A stretch of DNA of 27,076 nt from Bradyrhizobium sp. (lineage in GTDB: Bacteria; Pseudomonadota; Alphaproteobacteria; Rhizobiales; Xanthobacteraceae), in NCBI GenBank assembly GCA_028290305.1, contig JAQGKC010000502.1, positions 1 through 27,076 on the forward strand, written 5' to 3'. Of this stretch, positions 7,912 through 16,247 are shown piece by piece. The first letter of the stretch is position 1, and the number at the start of each line of letters is the position of its first letter. The notes under the pieces are model-generated. The model was not told the origin of the DNA. It saw only the letters and a list, made by a program, of their open reading frames with translations, and did no database searches. Position numbers and translations under genes: made by a program.

Positions 7912-8361
7912 ATGCTCGCCAACGAACCTACCTGGACTGCCGAACGCGTCGAACTCCTGAAAAGCCGCTTTGAAGCTGGGCTATCCTGCCGCGAAATTGC
8001 CGCTGACATTGGCGTGAGCCGCAACGCCGTTATTGGCAAACTTTCCCGCCTCAACCTGACGCGCGAAAAAAGCGGCGATGAGCGACGTCCGGCACGAAAA
8101 AATGCCACCAAGAGGCGCCGCCTGAAAACGGCGCCAAGACTCCAATATCAATCGCTCCTCGCGTTATACGCCGCGCCGCAAAGTATGGCCGACGACGAAC
8201 CGATCCACGACGGACACCGCTGCTCGTTACTCGAGTTGAGCAAGGAGAGATGCCGCTGGCCAATCAACACCCCCGGCGCCGAGGATTTCTGTTTCTGCGG
8301 TAACATGCCGGTCGAAGGCTTGCCCTATTGTGCGGGTCACACCCGGCTCGCCTACCGATGA
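7912..8361 (+). CDS. GcrA-like cell cycle regulator (paralogue type)
   Basis: The 149-residue product carries the GcrA N-terminal helix-turn-helix (WTAERVELLKSRFEAGLS, then IAADIGVSRNAVIGKLSRL, residues 8-47). After a basic linker it has the C-terminal segment CRWPINTPG...FCFCG...GLPYCAGHTRLAYR that GcrA uses to bind sigma-70. GcrA in Caulobacter binds CcrM-methylated GANTC sites with RNA polymerase to switch on cell-cycle genes. Canonical GcrA proteins are slightly longer, about 160-175 residues, so this may be a second copy; the main gcrA would lie elsewhere in the genome. A GATTC site at 7875-7879 lies 33 bases before the ATG. The start has only a weak ribosome binding site. Confidence 0.82.
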   Translation: MLANEPTWTAERVELLKSRFEAGLSCREIAADIGVSRNAVIGKLSRLNLTREKSGDERRPARKNATKRRRLKTAPRLQYQSLLALYAAPQSMADDEPIHDGHRCSLLELSKERCRWPINTPGAEDFCFCGNMPVEGLPYCAGHTRLAYR

Positions 8362-8469
8362 ACTCTCACCAGCGAGTCGCGCGAAGTAAGCGTCGCGCGG
8401 AAGTAAGGTTTCTCTCGGTCCCCTAGCAAGGCAGCGATCGACGTTGTCCCTGATCCCAAATGACAGCAT

Positions 8470-9438
8470 TCACCCCAACCGCCAGCCGACCTCGGCCGCA
8501 AAGCTTTGGAAAAACTCGGCGTCATACGCACTCTCGGGCGTTTGCCGCACGCGCTCGTCGAGGCGGTGGGCGTCGTCGCCGACCAGAATGCGCCAGCGCC
8601 CAGCCTTGACGCCATCGAGAATGACCGTGGCCGCCGCGGCGGCGGTCATGGGAGCCTCGTCCCTGAAAGTCCGTGCGCGATCCGCTGCAATCTTCTGAAT
8701 ATCTTCATCAGACATCGGCGTCGGGTCGGTGCCCATGCCCTTCAGGCGCTGCCGGGTCGCCAGGATTTCATTCGGACTGAGCTGGTCGGAATCGGTGCCG
8801 TTCTGAACTTTTCGGGAATTGGAAACGATCGAGGTGCCGATATGGCCGGGCATCACGACAGAGCATTTGATGTGCGGCGCGTTCAGCCGCAGATCGTTCA
8901 TGAGCGCTTCGGTGAATCCCTTCACCGCGAATTTGGCGGCGCTGTAGGCAGTGTGCGATACGCCTAGTCCAACCGAGGCCCAGAACCCGTTGACGCTGGA
9001 GGTATTGACGATGTGGCCCTCGTCGGCTTTCAGCAGCATCGGCAGGAAGGTGCGGACGCCGAGATAGACGCCGCCCCAGCAGATGTTGAAGGTCCTTTCC
9101 CACTGCTCGCGCGTGTTGGTGAACAGGCTGCCGCCGCCGCCGATGCCGGCGTTATTGAACAGCAGATGGATCTTGTCGGTCGCCTGCTGCTCGGCAAGTT
9201 CATCGCGAAAACGCTGGAGCTGATCTTCGATGGAGACGTCGGCGATATGCGTGGTGACGCGCAGGCCCTGCGGCAGCCGCTCGACCTCGCAAAGCCGCTT
9301 GGTCTCCGCCATCGCATCGGCCGAGACATCGCACATCGCGACATTGCAGCCTTCGGCGACGAGTTGGCGCACGAGCTCGCGGCCCATGCCGGTGCCGCCT
9401 CCGGTGATAACCGCAATCTTTCCGGCAAAATCCTTCAT
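8470..9438 (-). CDS. SDR family NAD(P)-dependent oxidoreductase
   Basis: This is a classical short-chain dehydrogenase of 322 residues. The TGGGTGMG cofactor loop is at residues 12-19, NNAG at 95-98, the catalytic Ser in NTSSVNG near 147-148, and YSAAK at 165-169 with Tyr165 and Lys169. The C-terminal tail is longer than the ~250-residue family core and carries a helical lid (DPTPMSDEDIQKIAADRARTF) seen in larger SDRs. The substrate cannot be assigned; cytoplasmic alcohol or ketone redox is likely. The start at 9438 opens straight into the Rossmann strand, as expected. It converges with the GcrA-like gene and is divergent from the EthD-like gene. Confidence 0.88.
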   Translation of the reverse strand: MKDFAGKIAVITGGGTGMGRELVRQLVAEGCNVAMCDVSADAMAETKRLCEVERLPQGLRVTTHIADVSIEDQLQRFRDELAEQQATDKIHLLFNNAGIGGGGSLFTNTREQWERTFNICWGGVYLGVRTFLPMLLKADEGHIVNTSSVNGFWASVGLGVSHTAYSAAKFAVKGFTEALMNDLRLNAPHIKCSVVMPGHIGTSIVSNSRKVQNGTDSDQLSPNEILATRQRLKGMGTDPTPMSDEDIQKIAADRARTFRDEAPMTAAAAATVILDGVKAGRWRILVGDDAHRLDERVRQTPESAYDAEFFQSFAAEVGWRLG

Positions 9439-9637
9439 GGGATCGTTGACCTTTTTATTGCACTCGCGTGTGAGATTTTGGCCGGACGAGAAGAATTGAA
9501 CTTCATCCTCTAGTTCCCAGCGACACTATCCGACCGACAAACAAACACCATAAGTCTCAGAAATATCCGTCTAGCAACCGCTATTAGCGGGGATCTCCGC
9601 TTGACCCTTGGCCCAATACAGGCGCGATGATCGTCGC

Positions 9638-9666
9638 TTGACAAACATCGGGGCCGGCTGAAAACT
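9638..9666 (+). promoter_or_regulatory. Predicted promoter of the EthD-like gene
   Basis: A consensus TTGACA (9638-9643) is followed after 17 bases by AAAACT (9661-9666), a weak -10. It lies 42 bases before the start codon of the next gene. The -35 is convincing; the -10 is not. Confidence 0.35.
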
Positions 9667-9707
9667 TAAGCACAACTGCCGATTAGGGAGCAGTGAGGAG
9701 GAACGCA

Positions 9708-10016
9708 ATGGCCCATGTCGTGGTAATGTATAAGACGCCAAAAGATGCTGCCGCTTTCGACAAGTACTATTGCGAAACGCATGTTCCGATTGCGAAGAAA
9801 ATACCGGGTCTCAGAAAGTATGAAGTCAGCCAGGGTCCGGTTGCCACTCCGGCGGGCCCCTCCGGCTTTCATCTCGTCGCTACGCTGTATTTCGACAATC
9901 TCGCTGCGGTACAGGCTGGCTTCGGCAGCGCCGAGGGCAAAGCCGCGGCGGCAGATGTACAAAAGTTCGCGACCGGCGGCGCCGACATGATTTTGTTCGA
10001 CAATCGCGAAGTCTGA
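9708..10016 (+). CDS. EthD family protein
   Basis: This 102-residue protein is a dimeric alpha/beta barrel of the EthD type: AHVVVMYKTPKDAAAFDKYY, then HVPIAKKIPGLRKYEV with the conserved His and the PGL turn, and a C-terminal FATGGADMILFDN strand. EthD proteins support oxidative pathways such as ethyl ether degradation, but most members lack an assigned reaction. A perfect AGGAGG at 9696-9701 sits six bases before the ATG at 9708, which fixes the start and excludes the in-frame GTG at 9693. The SDR gene is divergent and the two might be related in function, but this is inference. Confidence 0.85.
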   Translation: MAHVVVMYKTPKDAAAFDKYYCETHVPIAKKIPGLRKYEVSQGPVATPAGPSGFHLVATLYFDNLAAVQAGFGSAEGKAAAADVQKFATGGADMILFDNREV

Positions 10017-10207
10017 ACCGAAAGACGCATCGCGCGGACGGAACGCATATCACCATCAACGAAGTGAATTGAGCCGAGGCCTGATGAAGACCTCGGCAGG
10101 TCAGAGCCGCCGACGGCGATCTTTGCGTCGTGCGCGGCCACGGCAGCCGCTGCCATCAATCAAGCCATCAGTCAAAGCGTCTAGACGCGGCTTTTTTGAA
10201 TGACGCG

Positions 10208-10507
10208 CTAATTTGGGGTGCTGCTGGTTTTGGTCCGCTTCGCCGGGACAGCCTTCGCAGCGGTCTTGGAGGCAGCATTCGCATCAGCTTTGGGCGTGCC
10301 CGTGCTGCGCGCGTTGCCCCAGGGATCGGTGGGTCCCTGGTCGGGAATATTTCCGAGCGAGTTCTTGTAGGCTCTTTCGGCCGCCTTATCCGCCTCAATC
10401 TCTTGCGGCGACTTGGGGGTGGCGACGTCCCCGTATCGGGGCACGCTTTGGGCATAAGCAGGCCCGGCCAGTAACGCGACGATCGCTGCGGCGCGGAAAA
10501 CTTTCAT
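10208..10507 (-). CDS. Small secreted hypothetical protein
   Basis: The 99-residue product begins with a typical Sec signal peptide (MKVFRAAAIVALLAGPAYA, cleavage after AYA near residue 19). A short mature chain with the motif GNIPDQGPTDPWGNAR and a Lys/Ala/Thr-rich tail follows. Similar small periplasmic proteins with this motif occur in Bradyrhizobium, with no known function. The ATG at 10507 is preceded by GGGAG seven bases upstream, so the longer in-frame start at 10540 is unlikely. No conserved enzymatic residues are visible. Confidence 0.72.
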   Translation of the reverse strand: MKVFRAAAIVALLAGPAYAQSVPRYGDVATPKSPQEIEADKAAERAYKNSLGNIPDQGPTDPWGNARSTGTPKADANAASKTAAKAVPAKRTKTSSTPN

Positions 10508-10708
10508 GCGTAGGCTCCCTGCGATGTCTCTACATATCACTGGCTAGACCGTGACGCCAACAGGACGTGAGTGCGGAGTCCAGCGCAAGGCGACCGTTCA
10601 GAGGAACCATCTCCCACAAATAGCCCCAATGCCGTCAAGAAAGTTTCACCCACAGTGAATGTCCCCCGGCGAGAACCCACGAAGTTTAATGGGGGGTGTT
10701 GAGGTGAT

Positions 10709-10786
10709 TGGTCGGAGCGAGAGGATTTGAACCTCCGACCCCTAGTCTCCCAGACTAGTGCGCTAACCGGGCTGCGCCACGCTCCG
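10709..10786 (-). tRNA. tRNA-Pro (anticodon GGG)
   Basis: The minus strand folds into a full cloverleaf: acceptor CGGAGCG pairing with CGCTCCG, D arm GCGC/GCGC, anticodon stem CTAGT/ACTAG around loop CTGGGAG (anticodon GGG, decoding CCC), and T arm GGAGG-TTCAAAT-CCTCT. The discriminator base A is followed by an encoded CCA at 10711-10709. It follows the MerR-type gene on the same strand, with a possible own promoter at 10795-10823. No integrase or attachment-site duplication is visible beside it. Confidence 0.97.
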
Positions 10787-10794
10787 ATGCCGTT

Positions 10795-10823
10795 CCCTTA
10801 GCTTCGATTAGCCTTGCGCGCAA
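10795..10823 (-). promoter_or_regulatory. Possible tRNA-Pro promoter
   Basis: On the minus strand TTGCGC (10823-10818) and TAAGGG (10800-10795) are 17 bases apart, with the -10 box eight bases from the tRNA 5' end. Both boxes are only partial matches, so this is tentative. Confidence 0.3.
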
Positions 10824-10880
10824 GAAGCGCGATCGGGCCTGCCGGACGGGATTAACGCCGGTTCCGCGAAACCGAGCAGC

Positions 10881-11447
10881 TTAAACTTCCTTCAGCACCT
10901 TATCGAGCAGTTGCCGGCAAGCGATCAGGTCCTGCAACACGCCTTCCAGACGATCGACGTCGAGCGGGCGCGTTAAAGCTGTGACGCCAGCAATCGGACC
11001 CTCATCCAATGCCCCTCGGATCACGTCCTCGTCTCGCTCGGCGCGGCTAAAGTCCGCGTCCTCGTCCGCGCCCTCATAGTCGTCATCATCGACGTCTATG
11101 CCGGGGGCGTCGTGATCCTCATCGAGAAGACTTCGCCCGAGCGCCGCCTCGACGGCGCCAAACGAGGGCGGCGTCGATCCGTCCGCCAGTCCCTGCACCG
11201 ACTTGATGCCGTGCTCTTTGAGAATGCGCTGCACCCCGCGGATGGTGTAGCCCTCGCCGTACAGCAGGCGGCGGATGCCCCTGAGCAGGTCGACATCGTC
11301 CGGACGGTAGTAGCGCCGGCCGCCGCTCCGCTTCATCGGCTTGATCTGAACGAACCGCGTCTCCCAGAACCTCAGGACATGCTGGGGGATGTCGAGATCG
11401 CCGGCGACCTCGCTGATGGTTCGGAACGCATCCGGCGACTTGTCCAA
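10881..11447 (-). CDS. MerR family transcriptional regulator
   Basis: The 188-residue protein has an N-terminal MerR winged helix: [22 protein letters not shown], then [33 protein letters not shown], ending near residue 75. An acidic linker and an Asp/Glu-rich C-terminal half follow, with no recognisable effector or metal-binding cysteines. Regulators of this kind routinely sit beside ihfA in alphaproteobacteria and have no known ligand. The start is a TTG at 11447, supported by AGGAG seven bases upstream; no ATG is in a suitable place. It begins 37 bases after the ihfA stop on the same strand, so the two are probably co-transcribed. Confidence 0.85.
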   Translation of the reverse strand: MDKSPDAFRTISEVAGDLDIPQHVLRFWETRFVQIKPMKRSGGRRYYRPDDVDLLRGIRRLLYGEGYTIRGVQRILKEHGIKSVQGLADGSTPPSFGAVEAALGRSLLDEDHDAPGIDVDDDDYEGADEDADFSRAERDEDVIRGALDEGPIAGVTALTRPLDVDRLEGVLQDLIACRQLLDKVLKEV

Positions 11448-11484
11448 ATGCCAGCTCCTCTTCGATCACCCGGTTGAACGAATA

Positions 11485-11814
11485 TTAGTCGGCTTTGCCT
11501 TCGCCGTTACTGGAACTGTGGCCGTTGATCCGCTGCTTCAGTATCGCCGACGGCTTGAACACCATTACGCGGCGCGGCGAAATCGGCACCTCGGTGCCGG
11601 TCTTCGGGTTACGGCCGATACGCTGACCCTTCTTGCGCACCATGAATGATCCGAACGATGACAATTTCACCGTCTCGCCCTTCTCGAGGCAGTCGGTGAT
11701 CTCTTTCAGGACCAGTTCGACAAAGGCAGACGACTCCGTGCGCGACAGGCCCACCTTCTGGTAGACGGCTTCGCACAGATCGACGCGTGTGACTGTTTTT
11801 CCGGTTCCGGTCAT
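11485..11814 (-). CDS. ihfA: Integration host factor subunit alpha
   Basis: IHF-alpha pairs with IHF-beta to bend DNA sharply at specific sites and shape transcription, replication and recombination complexes. The 109-residue product shows the helical body ([20 protein letters not shown]) and [12 protein letters not shown]. The DNA-intercalating arm contains GRNPKTG, with Pro70 at its tip. The C-terminal tail beyond [12 protein letters not shown] is the longer alphaproteobacterial form. The ATG at 11814 has a GGGGCAGG ribosome binding site; the in-frame TTG four codons upstream is less likely. A good sigma-70 promoter lies at 11851-11879. The MerR-type gene follows closely. Confidence 0.93.
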   Translation of the reverse strand: MTGTGKTVTRVDLCEAVYQKVGLSRTESSAFVELVLKEITDCLEKGETVKLSSFGSFMVRKKGQRIGRNPKTGTEVPISPRRVMVFKPSAILKQRINGHSSSNGEGKAD

Positions 11815-11850
11815 CGCCTGCCCCAACTCACGGCGAACAATTCATAACTG

Positions 11851-11879
11851 AAATTATGAGCTTAACGCGCGATGGTCAA
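11851..11879 (-). promoter_or_regulatory. Predicted ihfA promoter
   Basis: On the minus strand TTGACC (11879-11874) and TAATTT (11856-11851) are separated by exactly 17 bases, giving a leader of about 30 bases before the ihfA ATG at 11814. This implies that ihfA and the MerR gene can be transcribed apart from fabH, which ends 138 bases upstream of ihfA. Confidence 0.55.
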
Positions 11880-11952
11880 CAGCGCTCATCAATGCAATGG
11901 CATGAAGACTGCCATGAAGACTGCAAAGTGCACGGGCTTTTTAACCGTGCGC

Positions 11953-12930
11953 TTACCAGCGCAACAACGCCGAGGCCCAGGTGAATCCGCCGCCCATGGC
12001 TTCAAGCAACACCAGATCGCCCTTCTTCACACGTCCATCCGCGACCGCCACCGACATTGCGAGCGGTATCGACGCCGCCGAGGTGTTGCCGTGCATGTCG
12101 ACCGTCAGCACCACTTTCTGCGGCGCAATATGCAACTTGTGCGCTGAAGCATCGATGATTCGTTTGTTGGCCTGGTGGGGGATGAACCAGTCGATGTCGT
12201 TGGCCGTCGTCCCGGTGGCCTCGAACGCATCGACGATCACGTCGGTGATCATGCCGACGGCGTGTTTGAACACCTCACGGCCTTCCATCCTGAGAAAGCC
12301 CACCGTCTGGGTCGAGGATGGACCGCCATCGACGTACAATTTCGACTTGTGCCGGCCATCGGAGCGCAGATGCGTGGTCAATATGCCGCGGTCGGAGGGT
12401 TGGCCAGGCTGCTGCTGCGCTTCAAGCACGACGGCGCCGGCGCCGTCGCCGAACAGCACGCAGGTGCCGCGGTCGTTCCAGTCCAGAATTCGCGAGAATG
12501 TCTCGGCGCCGATCACCAGCGCCCGCTTGAACGCGCCGGTGCGCAGGAAATTGTCCGCGGTCGCAAGCGCGAAGATAAAACCGGAGCATACCGCCTGCAG
12601 GTCGAATGCCGCACCGTGGTTGATGCCGAGCGCGTCCTGCACCGCGACAGCGGTGGCGGGAAAGGTGTTGTCCGGCGTCGAGGTCGCCAGCACGATCAGA
12701 TCGATCGACTGCGCATCGATGCCGGCATTGGCCAGTGCGGCACGCGCGGCATTGATCGCCAGATGCGAGGTGAACTCGCCCTTGGCAGCGATGTGGCGCT
12801 GCCGGATGCCGGTGCGCTGCACGATCCACTCATCGGAAGTATCTATCCGCGCCGCCAGTTCGGCATTGGTCAGGATCTGCCGCGGCAGATAGGAGCCGCA
12901 GCCGAGCACGACCGAACGTATCGCAGTCAC
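11953..12930 (-). CDS. fabH: Beta-ketoacyl-ACP synthase III
   Basis: FabH condenses acetyl-CoA with malonyl-ACP to begin type II fatty acid synthesis in the cytoplasm. The 325-residue product carries the complete catalytic triad: Cys115 in LQAVCSGF, His252 in PHQANKRI and Asn282 in MHGNTSAAS. The N-terminal [13 protein letters not shown] and the [13 protein letters not shown] motif are also typical. It starts with a GTG whose last bases overlap the plsX stop codon (GTGA), so the two are translationally coupled, as in many bacteria. No terminator is obvious after it. Confidence 0.96.
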   Translation of the reverse strand: MTAIRSVVLGCGSYLPRQILTNAELAARIDTSDEWIVQRTGIRQRHIAAKGEFTSHLAINAARAALANAGIDAQSIDLIVLATSTPDNTFPATAVAVQDALGINHGAAFDLQAVCSGFIFALATADNFLRTGAFKRALVIGAETFSRILDWNDRGTCVLFGDGAGAVVLEAQQQPGQPSDRGILTTHLRSDGRHKSKLYVDGGPSSTQTVGFLRMEGREVFKHAVGMITDVIVDAFEATGTTANDIDWFIPHQANKRIIDASAHKLHIAPQKVVLTVDMHGNTSAASIPLAMSVAVADGRVKKGDLVLLEAMGGGFTWASALLRW

Positions 12931-13982
12931 GAGACAGCCTCCTGCGCGGCTGGCGCGAGCGCGCTGCCGTCGCGATTAAGCATCTGATTGATCTTGGTCA
13001 GGAGATCGTAGCGGACCATTTCATAGCCAACATCGACGGCATAGGCAAAGCCTTCGGCGTCTGTTCCGCCGTGGCTCTTGACCACCACGCCGTTCAATCC
13101 GAGCAGCACGCCGCCATTGGATTTGCTGGGGTCCATCTTGTCGCGCAATGCCTTGAAGGCGTTTCGAGCGAACAGATAGCCGATGCGCGAGCGCCAGGTC
13201 CGCGCCATGGCGCTGCGCAGATATTCCGAAATCTGCCGCGCGGTTCCCTCGGCGGCTTTCAAGGCGATGTTGCCGCTGAAACCCTCCGTCACGATGACGT
13301 CGGCGGCGCCCTTGCCGATGCCGTCGCCCTCGACGAAGCCGACATATTCGAGCTGCGGAAGATTCATCGCGCGCAGCAACTCCGCGGCCTCGCGAATTTC
13401 CTCACCGCCCTTCACCTCCTCGACTCCGATATTGAGCAGGCCGACCGTGGGCCGCTCGAGATCGAACAATACACTTGCCATGGCGCTGCCCATCACCGCC
13501 AGCGCCATCAAATGATGCGCGTCGCCGCCGATCGTGGCGCCGAGGTCGAGCACGACCGAATCGCCACGTATCGTCGGCCATACCGCCGCGATCGCCGGGC
13601 GGTCGATCCCGGGCAGCATATGCAGATGGAATCGCGCCATCGCCATCAACGCGCCGGTGTTGCCTGCCGATACCGCGACGTCGGCCTCGCCCTTCTTGAC
13701 GGCGTCGATCGCAAGCCACATCGACGACGTCTTGCGGCCGCGGCGCAATGCCTGACTGGGCTTGTCGTTCATGCTGACGGCAACATCGGTATGGATGACG
13801 CGTGAAGCCGCCTTCATCGCCGGGTGCTTCGCAAGTTGCGCTTCAATCAACGCACTCTGGCCGAACAGCAGAAATTCTGTGTCAGGGTGGCGTGACAGCG
13901 AAATTGCGGCGCCGGGAATGACGACCGAGGCGCCGACATCGCCACCCATGGCGTCAAGCGCGATTCGAACCTTTTGCGGCAT
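12927..13982 (-). CDS. plsX: Phosphate acyltransferase PlsX
   Basis: PlsX converts acyl-ACP to acyl-phosphate, the donor for the first acylation of glycerol-3-phosphate in phospholipid synthesis. The 351-residue product opens with [18 protein letters not shown], the family signature. It continues with [52 protein letters not shown] and the C-terminal [15 protein letters not shown]. The ATG at 13982 is chosen because the family N-terminus begins right there; an open frame continues upstream to 14081 but has no homology. fabH follows with a 4-base overlap. A promoter candidate lies in the 287-base gap upstream. Confidence 0.95.
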   Translation of the reverse strand: MPQKVRIALDAMGGDVGASVVIPGAAISLSRHPDTEFLLFGQSALIEAQLAKHPAMKAASRVIHTDVAVSMNDKPSQALRRGRKTSSMWLAIDAVKKGEADVAVSAGNTGALMAMARFHLHMLPGIDRPAIAAVWPTIRGDSVVLDLGATIGGDAHHLMALAVMGSAMASVLFDLERPTVGLLNIGVEEVKGGEEIREAAELLRAMNLPQLEYVGFVEGDGIGKGAADVIVTEGFSGNIALKAAEGTARQISEYLRSAMARTWRSRIGYLFARNAFKALRDKMDPSKSNGGVLLGLNGVVVKSHGGTDAEGFAYAVDVGYEMVRYDLLTKINQMLNRDGSALAPAAQEAVS

Positions 13983-14183
13983 GAACGTCCCGGAAACCTG
14001 ATCTTGTGCGGTCTTGAAGCGTTCGGCCGCGAACTGGAAATCGCCACCGATAGCGGCGATCGGCGAAGTGCAACGCTGCACCCCGACCGGGCCGCGACAA
14101 TAGCGTGTCCTCGCCCCGACACAACCTCTTGACCGTGCCGTTTTGGGTACCGAACCGCCGCGCGACGGAATCGGGCCGTATGA

Positions 14184-14211
14184 ATAATATCAGGTAATTC
14201 AATGTTTTAAA
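14184..14211 (-). promoter_or_regulatory. Candidate plsX promoter in an AT-rich island
   Basis: On the minus strand TTTAAA (14211-14206) and TATTAT (14189-14184) are 16 bases apart within an AT-rich patch of about 50 bases, unlike the GC-rich surroundings. The start would give a leader of nearly 200 bases before plsX. A GANTC site (GAATC) lies a few bases after the predicted start. Confidence 0.35.
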
Positions 14212-14269
14212 TCGAAATACCAGATCGGCCCCTCGGCCGTCGTTGCTGTAATGCAAGCTTAGCCCCCCT

Positions 14270-14842
14270 TCAGCCCCCTTTGGGCTTCTTCGGACCACGC
14301 GGTTTTGCGTCGGGCTGCAGCGCCTTGAGCGCGGCAAATGGGTGATCTTCGGGATCGGGGGCCTCGATCAGCGGCTCGAAAACGGCGTCCGGCCGGCGAG
14401 GATAGGGATCAATCCCTAAGAACAACGCATCGGTCGCCACCCGGCCAAGATCGATGACACCATTTTCGATCGGCTCCGGAGGGTCCGGAATTTCGGTATC
14501 GCTTTCGGCGGCCTCGTCGACCAGATCAGCCAGTTCGGGAATTTGCTCGGGAGGCGCGAAAATCAGATCGATCGGCTCGTCGATCTCGTTCTCGATCGGA
14601 TCGAGCGAGACCACACAGGTTTGTCCGATCCGTGCCCGGACACGGCCTGCGACATGAAAGCGGCCTCCGCCTTTGGGCGTCACATCGAGCGAAGCATTCG
14701 CCGACAGGATTTCACGCAAGCCCGCGACCTCTGCCATCGCATCGCGTGTGGCTGGGTCAGCTTCGATGTCGCGGTGCAATCCGGTGTCCGGAATTTGCGC
14801 CACGGTGATGGGAACACGCCAGGGATCCGCTCTGTCCGTCAT
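14270..14842 (-). CDS. yceD: YceD family protein (DUF177), large ribosomal RNA accumulation protein
   Basis: YceD proteins are linked to accumulation of 23S rRNA and 50S assembly, and in many bacteria the gene precedes rpmF and plsX-fabH. The 190-residue product shows the DUF177 core, RVRARIGQTCVVSLDPIENEID near residues 67-90, with the conserved Cys. An acidic stretch and the C-terminal PHPFAALKALQ-like segment (HPFAALKALQPDAKPRG) follow. Its basic tail may contact RNA. rpmF is absent here, as is usual in alphaproteobacteria. It starts 15 bases after the stop of the CBP3 chaperone gene, so the two are co-transcribed. Confidence 0.88.
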   Translation of the reverse strand: MTDRADPWRVPITVAQIPDTGLHRDIEADPATRDAMAEVAGLREILSANASLDVTPKGGGRFHVAGRVRARIGQTCVVSLDPIENEIDEPIDLIFAPPEQIPELADLVDEAAESDTEIPDPPEPIENGVIDLGRVATDALFLGIDPYPRRPDAVFEPLIEAPDPEDHPFAALKALQPDAKPRGPKKPKGG

Positions 14843-14857
14843 GTTATTCGTTTCTGT

Positions 14858-15409
14858 TCATTGCTGCGCGTCTGCTTCTGCTGGCGAGGGGAATTTCCAG
14901 GATGCGCTGCGCAGCGCCGCCTCGTCCACTCCGCCCAAGGCTGCGATGACCACCTCCGTATAGGAGGCCAGCCGCCGCGCCTTTTCGATTTGCTCGCCGT
15001 TCAAGATATTCTTGCACAATGCTTGCGCCAGCGGCTCCTCACCCGCGGTCAAAGCGAGATCGTAGGCCGCCGCCCGGCCATAGAAGGCCTCCCCGAAGGC
15101 CTGCATTCGCTTCGGAACAGTGAGATCACCGACCCCCATTTCGCGCAAATTAGCATCCATATCGTCGCAGAAGCGATCGAACAGCGTCTGGGAGAGGTCG
15201 ACGCCGCCCTCAATCGACTTCAGCCGCCGCAATACTATCCACAAATGCAACACCAGCAGATCAAAACGGCCGTTAACCGTGTCCGGTACGCCCAAGTCCC
15301 GATAAAACAACGGTTCTCGCGCTTGCGTCACGATCATGCCATAGATGGCCTCAATGGTGCCGCGCGACGGTATCCGGGGTTTCCTGAAGTGATTGAACGG
15401 CCAAAGCAT
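14858..15409 (-). CDS. Ubiquinol-cytochrome c chaperone (CBP3 family)
   Basis: The 183-residue protein matches the CBP3/UQCC1 chaperone family that helps assemble cytochrome b of the bc1 complex. Landmarks are IEAIYGMIVTQAREPLFYRDLGVPDT, GRFDLLVLHLWIVLRRL, LFDRFCDDMDANLREMGVGDLTVPKRM and AFGEAFYGRAAAYD. The ATG at 15409 begins MLWPFNHFRK, the usual start; an open frame runs on to 15553 but lacks homology and would cross the divergent bamE start. It is the first gene of the yceD unit, and its promoter must lie in the 122-base gap to bamE. Confidence 0.9.
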   Translation of the reverse strand: MLWPFNHFRKPRIPSRGTIEAIYGMIVTQAREPLFYRDLGVPDTVNGRFDLLVLHLWIVLRRLKSIEGGVDLSQTLFDRFCDDMDANLREMGVGDLTVPKRMQAFGEAFYGRAAAYDLALTAGEEPLAQALCKNILNGEQIEKARRLASYTEVVIAALGGVDEAALRSASWKFPSPAEADAQQ

Positions 15410-15531
15410 TGTGGGTTCCGCAAGCGAGCCCCAGAGGTTTCCGTCTTGGGAGCCCGCGCATGTTGCAATCTGACGTGCTGCCCGGTACGTCAACGCCTCG
15501 CGCGATGCAAGGGGACGGGACCAGTTTCGGA

Positions 15532-16020
15532 ATGACCGAGTCGACCCAGACACGCTTACGCGTGCGTTGTCCGCGCGGCCTGGCTGCGCGCTGGCGTCGC
15601 ATGCGCTCGGCCGCCGCCATCGCCCTGATGTGCGCCGCGCTGGGCGGCTGCCTCACTGGCGAGCAGTTTCAAAAGGGCTACATCCTGCCGCCGGGCGCGC
15701 TCGAGCAAATTCCAATCGGTGCGAGCCAGGATCAGGTGCTGATCGTGATGGGAACGCCATCCACGGTCGCAACCCTCAACGGCGAAGTGTTTTATTACAT
15801 TTCGCAGCGTTCCGAACGCCCGGTCGCATTCATGAACCAGAGGGTGGTCGACCAGCGGGTCATCGCGATCTATTTCGACAAGAACCGCCAGGTGCAGCGG
15901 CTCGCCAATTACGGGCTGCAGGACGGCAAGATATTCGACTTCATCAGCCGCACCACACAGACATCGGGCCAGGAGCTCAGCTACCTGACGCCATTGTTCA
16001 AACTGCTCAGCTTTAATTAG
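15532..16020 (+). CDS. bamE: Outer membrane protein assembly factor BamE (SmpA/OmlA lipoprotein)
   Basis: BamE is an outer-membrane lipoprotein of the BAM complex that inserts beta-barrel proteins. The 162-residue product has a basic N-terminus, a hydrophobic signal and a lipobox LGGC with Cys40. The SmpA/OmlA fold follows: LEQIPIGASQDQVLIVMGTPSTV, FYYISQRSERPVAF, VIAIYFDKNRQVQRLANYGLQDG. The start is uncertain because the frame is open upstream. The ATG at 15532 gives a normal lipoprotein signal, although its ribosome binding site is weak. It is transcribed away from the CBP3 gene and converges on hppA. Confidence 0.9.
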   Translation: MTESTQTRLRVRCPRGLAARWRRMRSAAAIALMCAALGGCLTGEQFQKGYILPPGALEQIPIGASQDQVLIVMGTPSTVATLNGEVFYYISQRSERPVAFMNQRVVDQRVIAIYFDKNRQVQRLANYGLQDGKIFDFISRTTQTSGQELSYLTPLFKLLSFN

Positions 16021-16033
16021 AGCGCAAGCTGCA

Positions 16034-16155
16034 CACCGTGTCCCGGACGCGGTGCGGCGCCTCTTGCGCTGCTCCGCAGAGCCGGGGACCACACACGCAA
16101 GCTCAGCTTCATGGACCCCGGATCAGCAGCGCAACGCTGCGCGCTGCGCAGCATC
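16034..16155. repeat. Dispersed intergenic inverted repeat (GTGTCCCGGACGCGGTGC family)
   Basis: GTGTCCCGGACGCGGTGC faces an imperfect complement that reads GGTCCCCGGCTCTGCGGAGC on the minus strand, with a second GC-rich palindromic stretch (CAGCGCAACGCTGCGCGCTG) after it. Sequences of this type recur in Bradyrhizobium intergenic DNA. It fills the gap between the bamE stop and the hppA terminator. Confidence 0.65.
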
Positions 16156-16189
16156 CGTGGCACGCCAGTTGAGAGACTAAGAGACTATT

Positions 16190-16226
16190 AAAAAACAAAA
16201 ACCCCGCGGCTCGCACCGCGGGGTTT
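16190..16226 (-). terminator. Rho-independent terminator of hppA
   Basis: Read on the minus strand, an 8-base perfect stem (CCCCGCGG/CCGCGGGG, extended by three A-T pairs) encloses a 6-base loop and is followed by a T-rich run (TTTTTGTTTTTTAA). It lies 21 bases beyond the hppA stop codon. The convergent bamE transcript would meet the same hairpin, but on that side the following bases are less T-rich. Confidence 0.88.
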
Positions 16227-16247
16227 GTCTTGGTTCTGCATCGCAGC

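Noticed and set aside
8362..8469. Shared terminator between the GcrA-like and SDR genes
   Set aside because: A CGCGCGA/TCGCGCG stem is present near 8378-8400, but no T-run follows on either strand.
10541..10880. Genomic island attachment site at tRNA-Pro
   Set aside because: There is no integrase, no partial tRNA duplication and no change in gene content around the tRNA.
12175..12987. Plus-strand frame of 270 codons opposite fabH
   Set aside because: It is a shadow of fabH with no domain, ribosome binding site or sensible start.
14543..15535. Plus-strand frame of 330 codons crossing yceD and the CBP3 gene
   Set aside because: It spans two well-supported genes on the opposite strand and matches no family.
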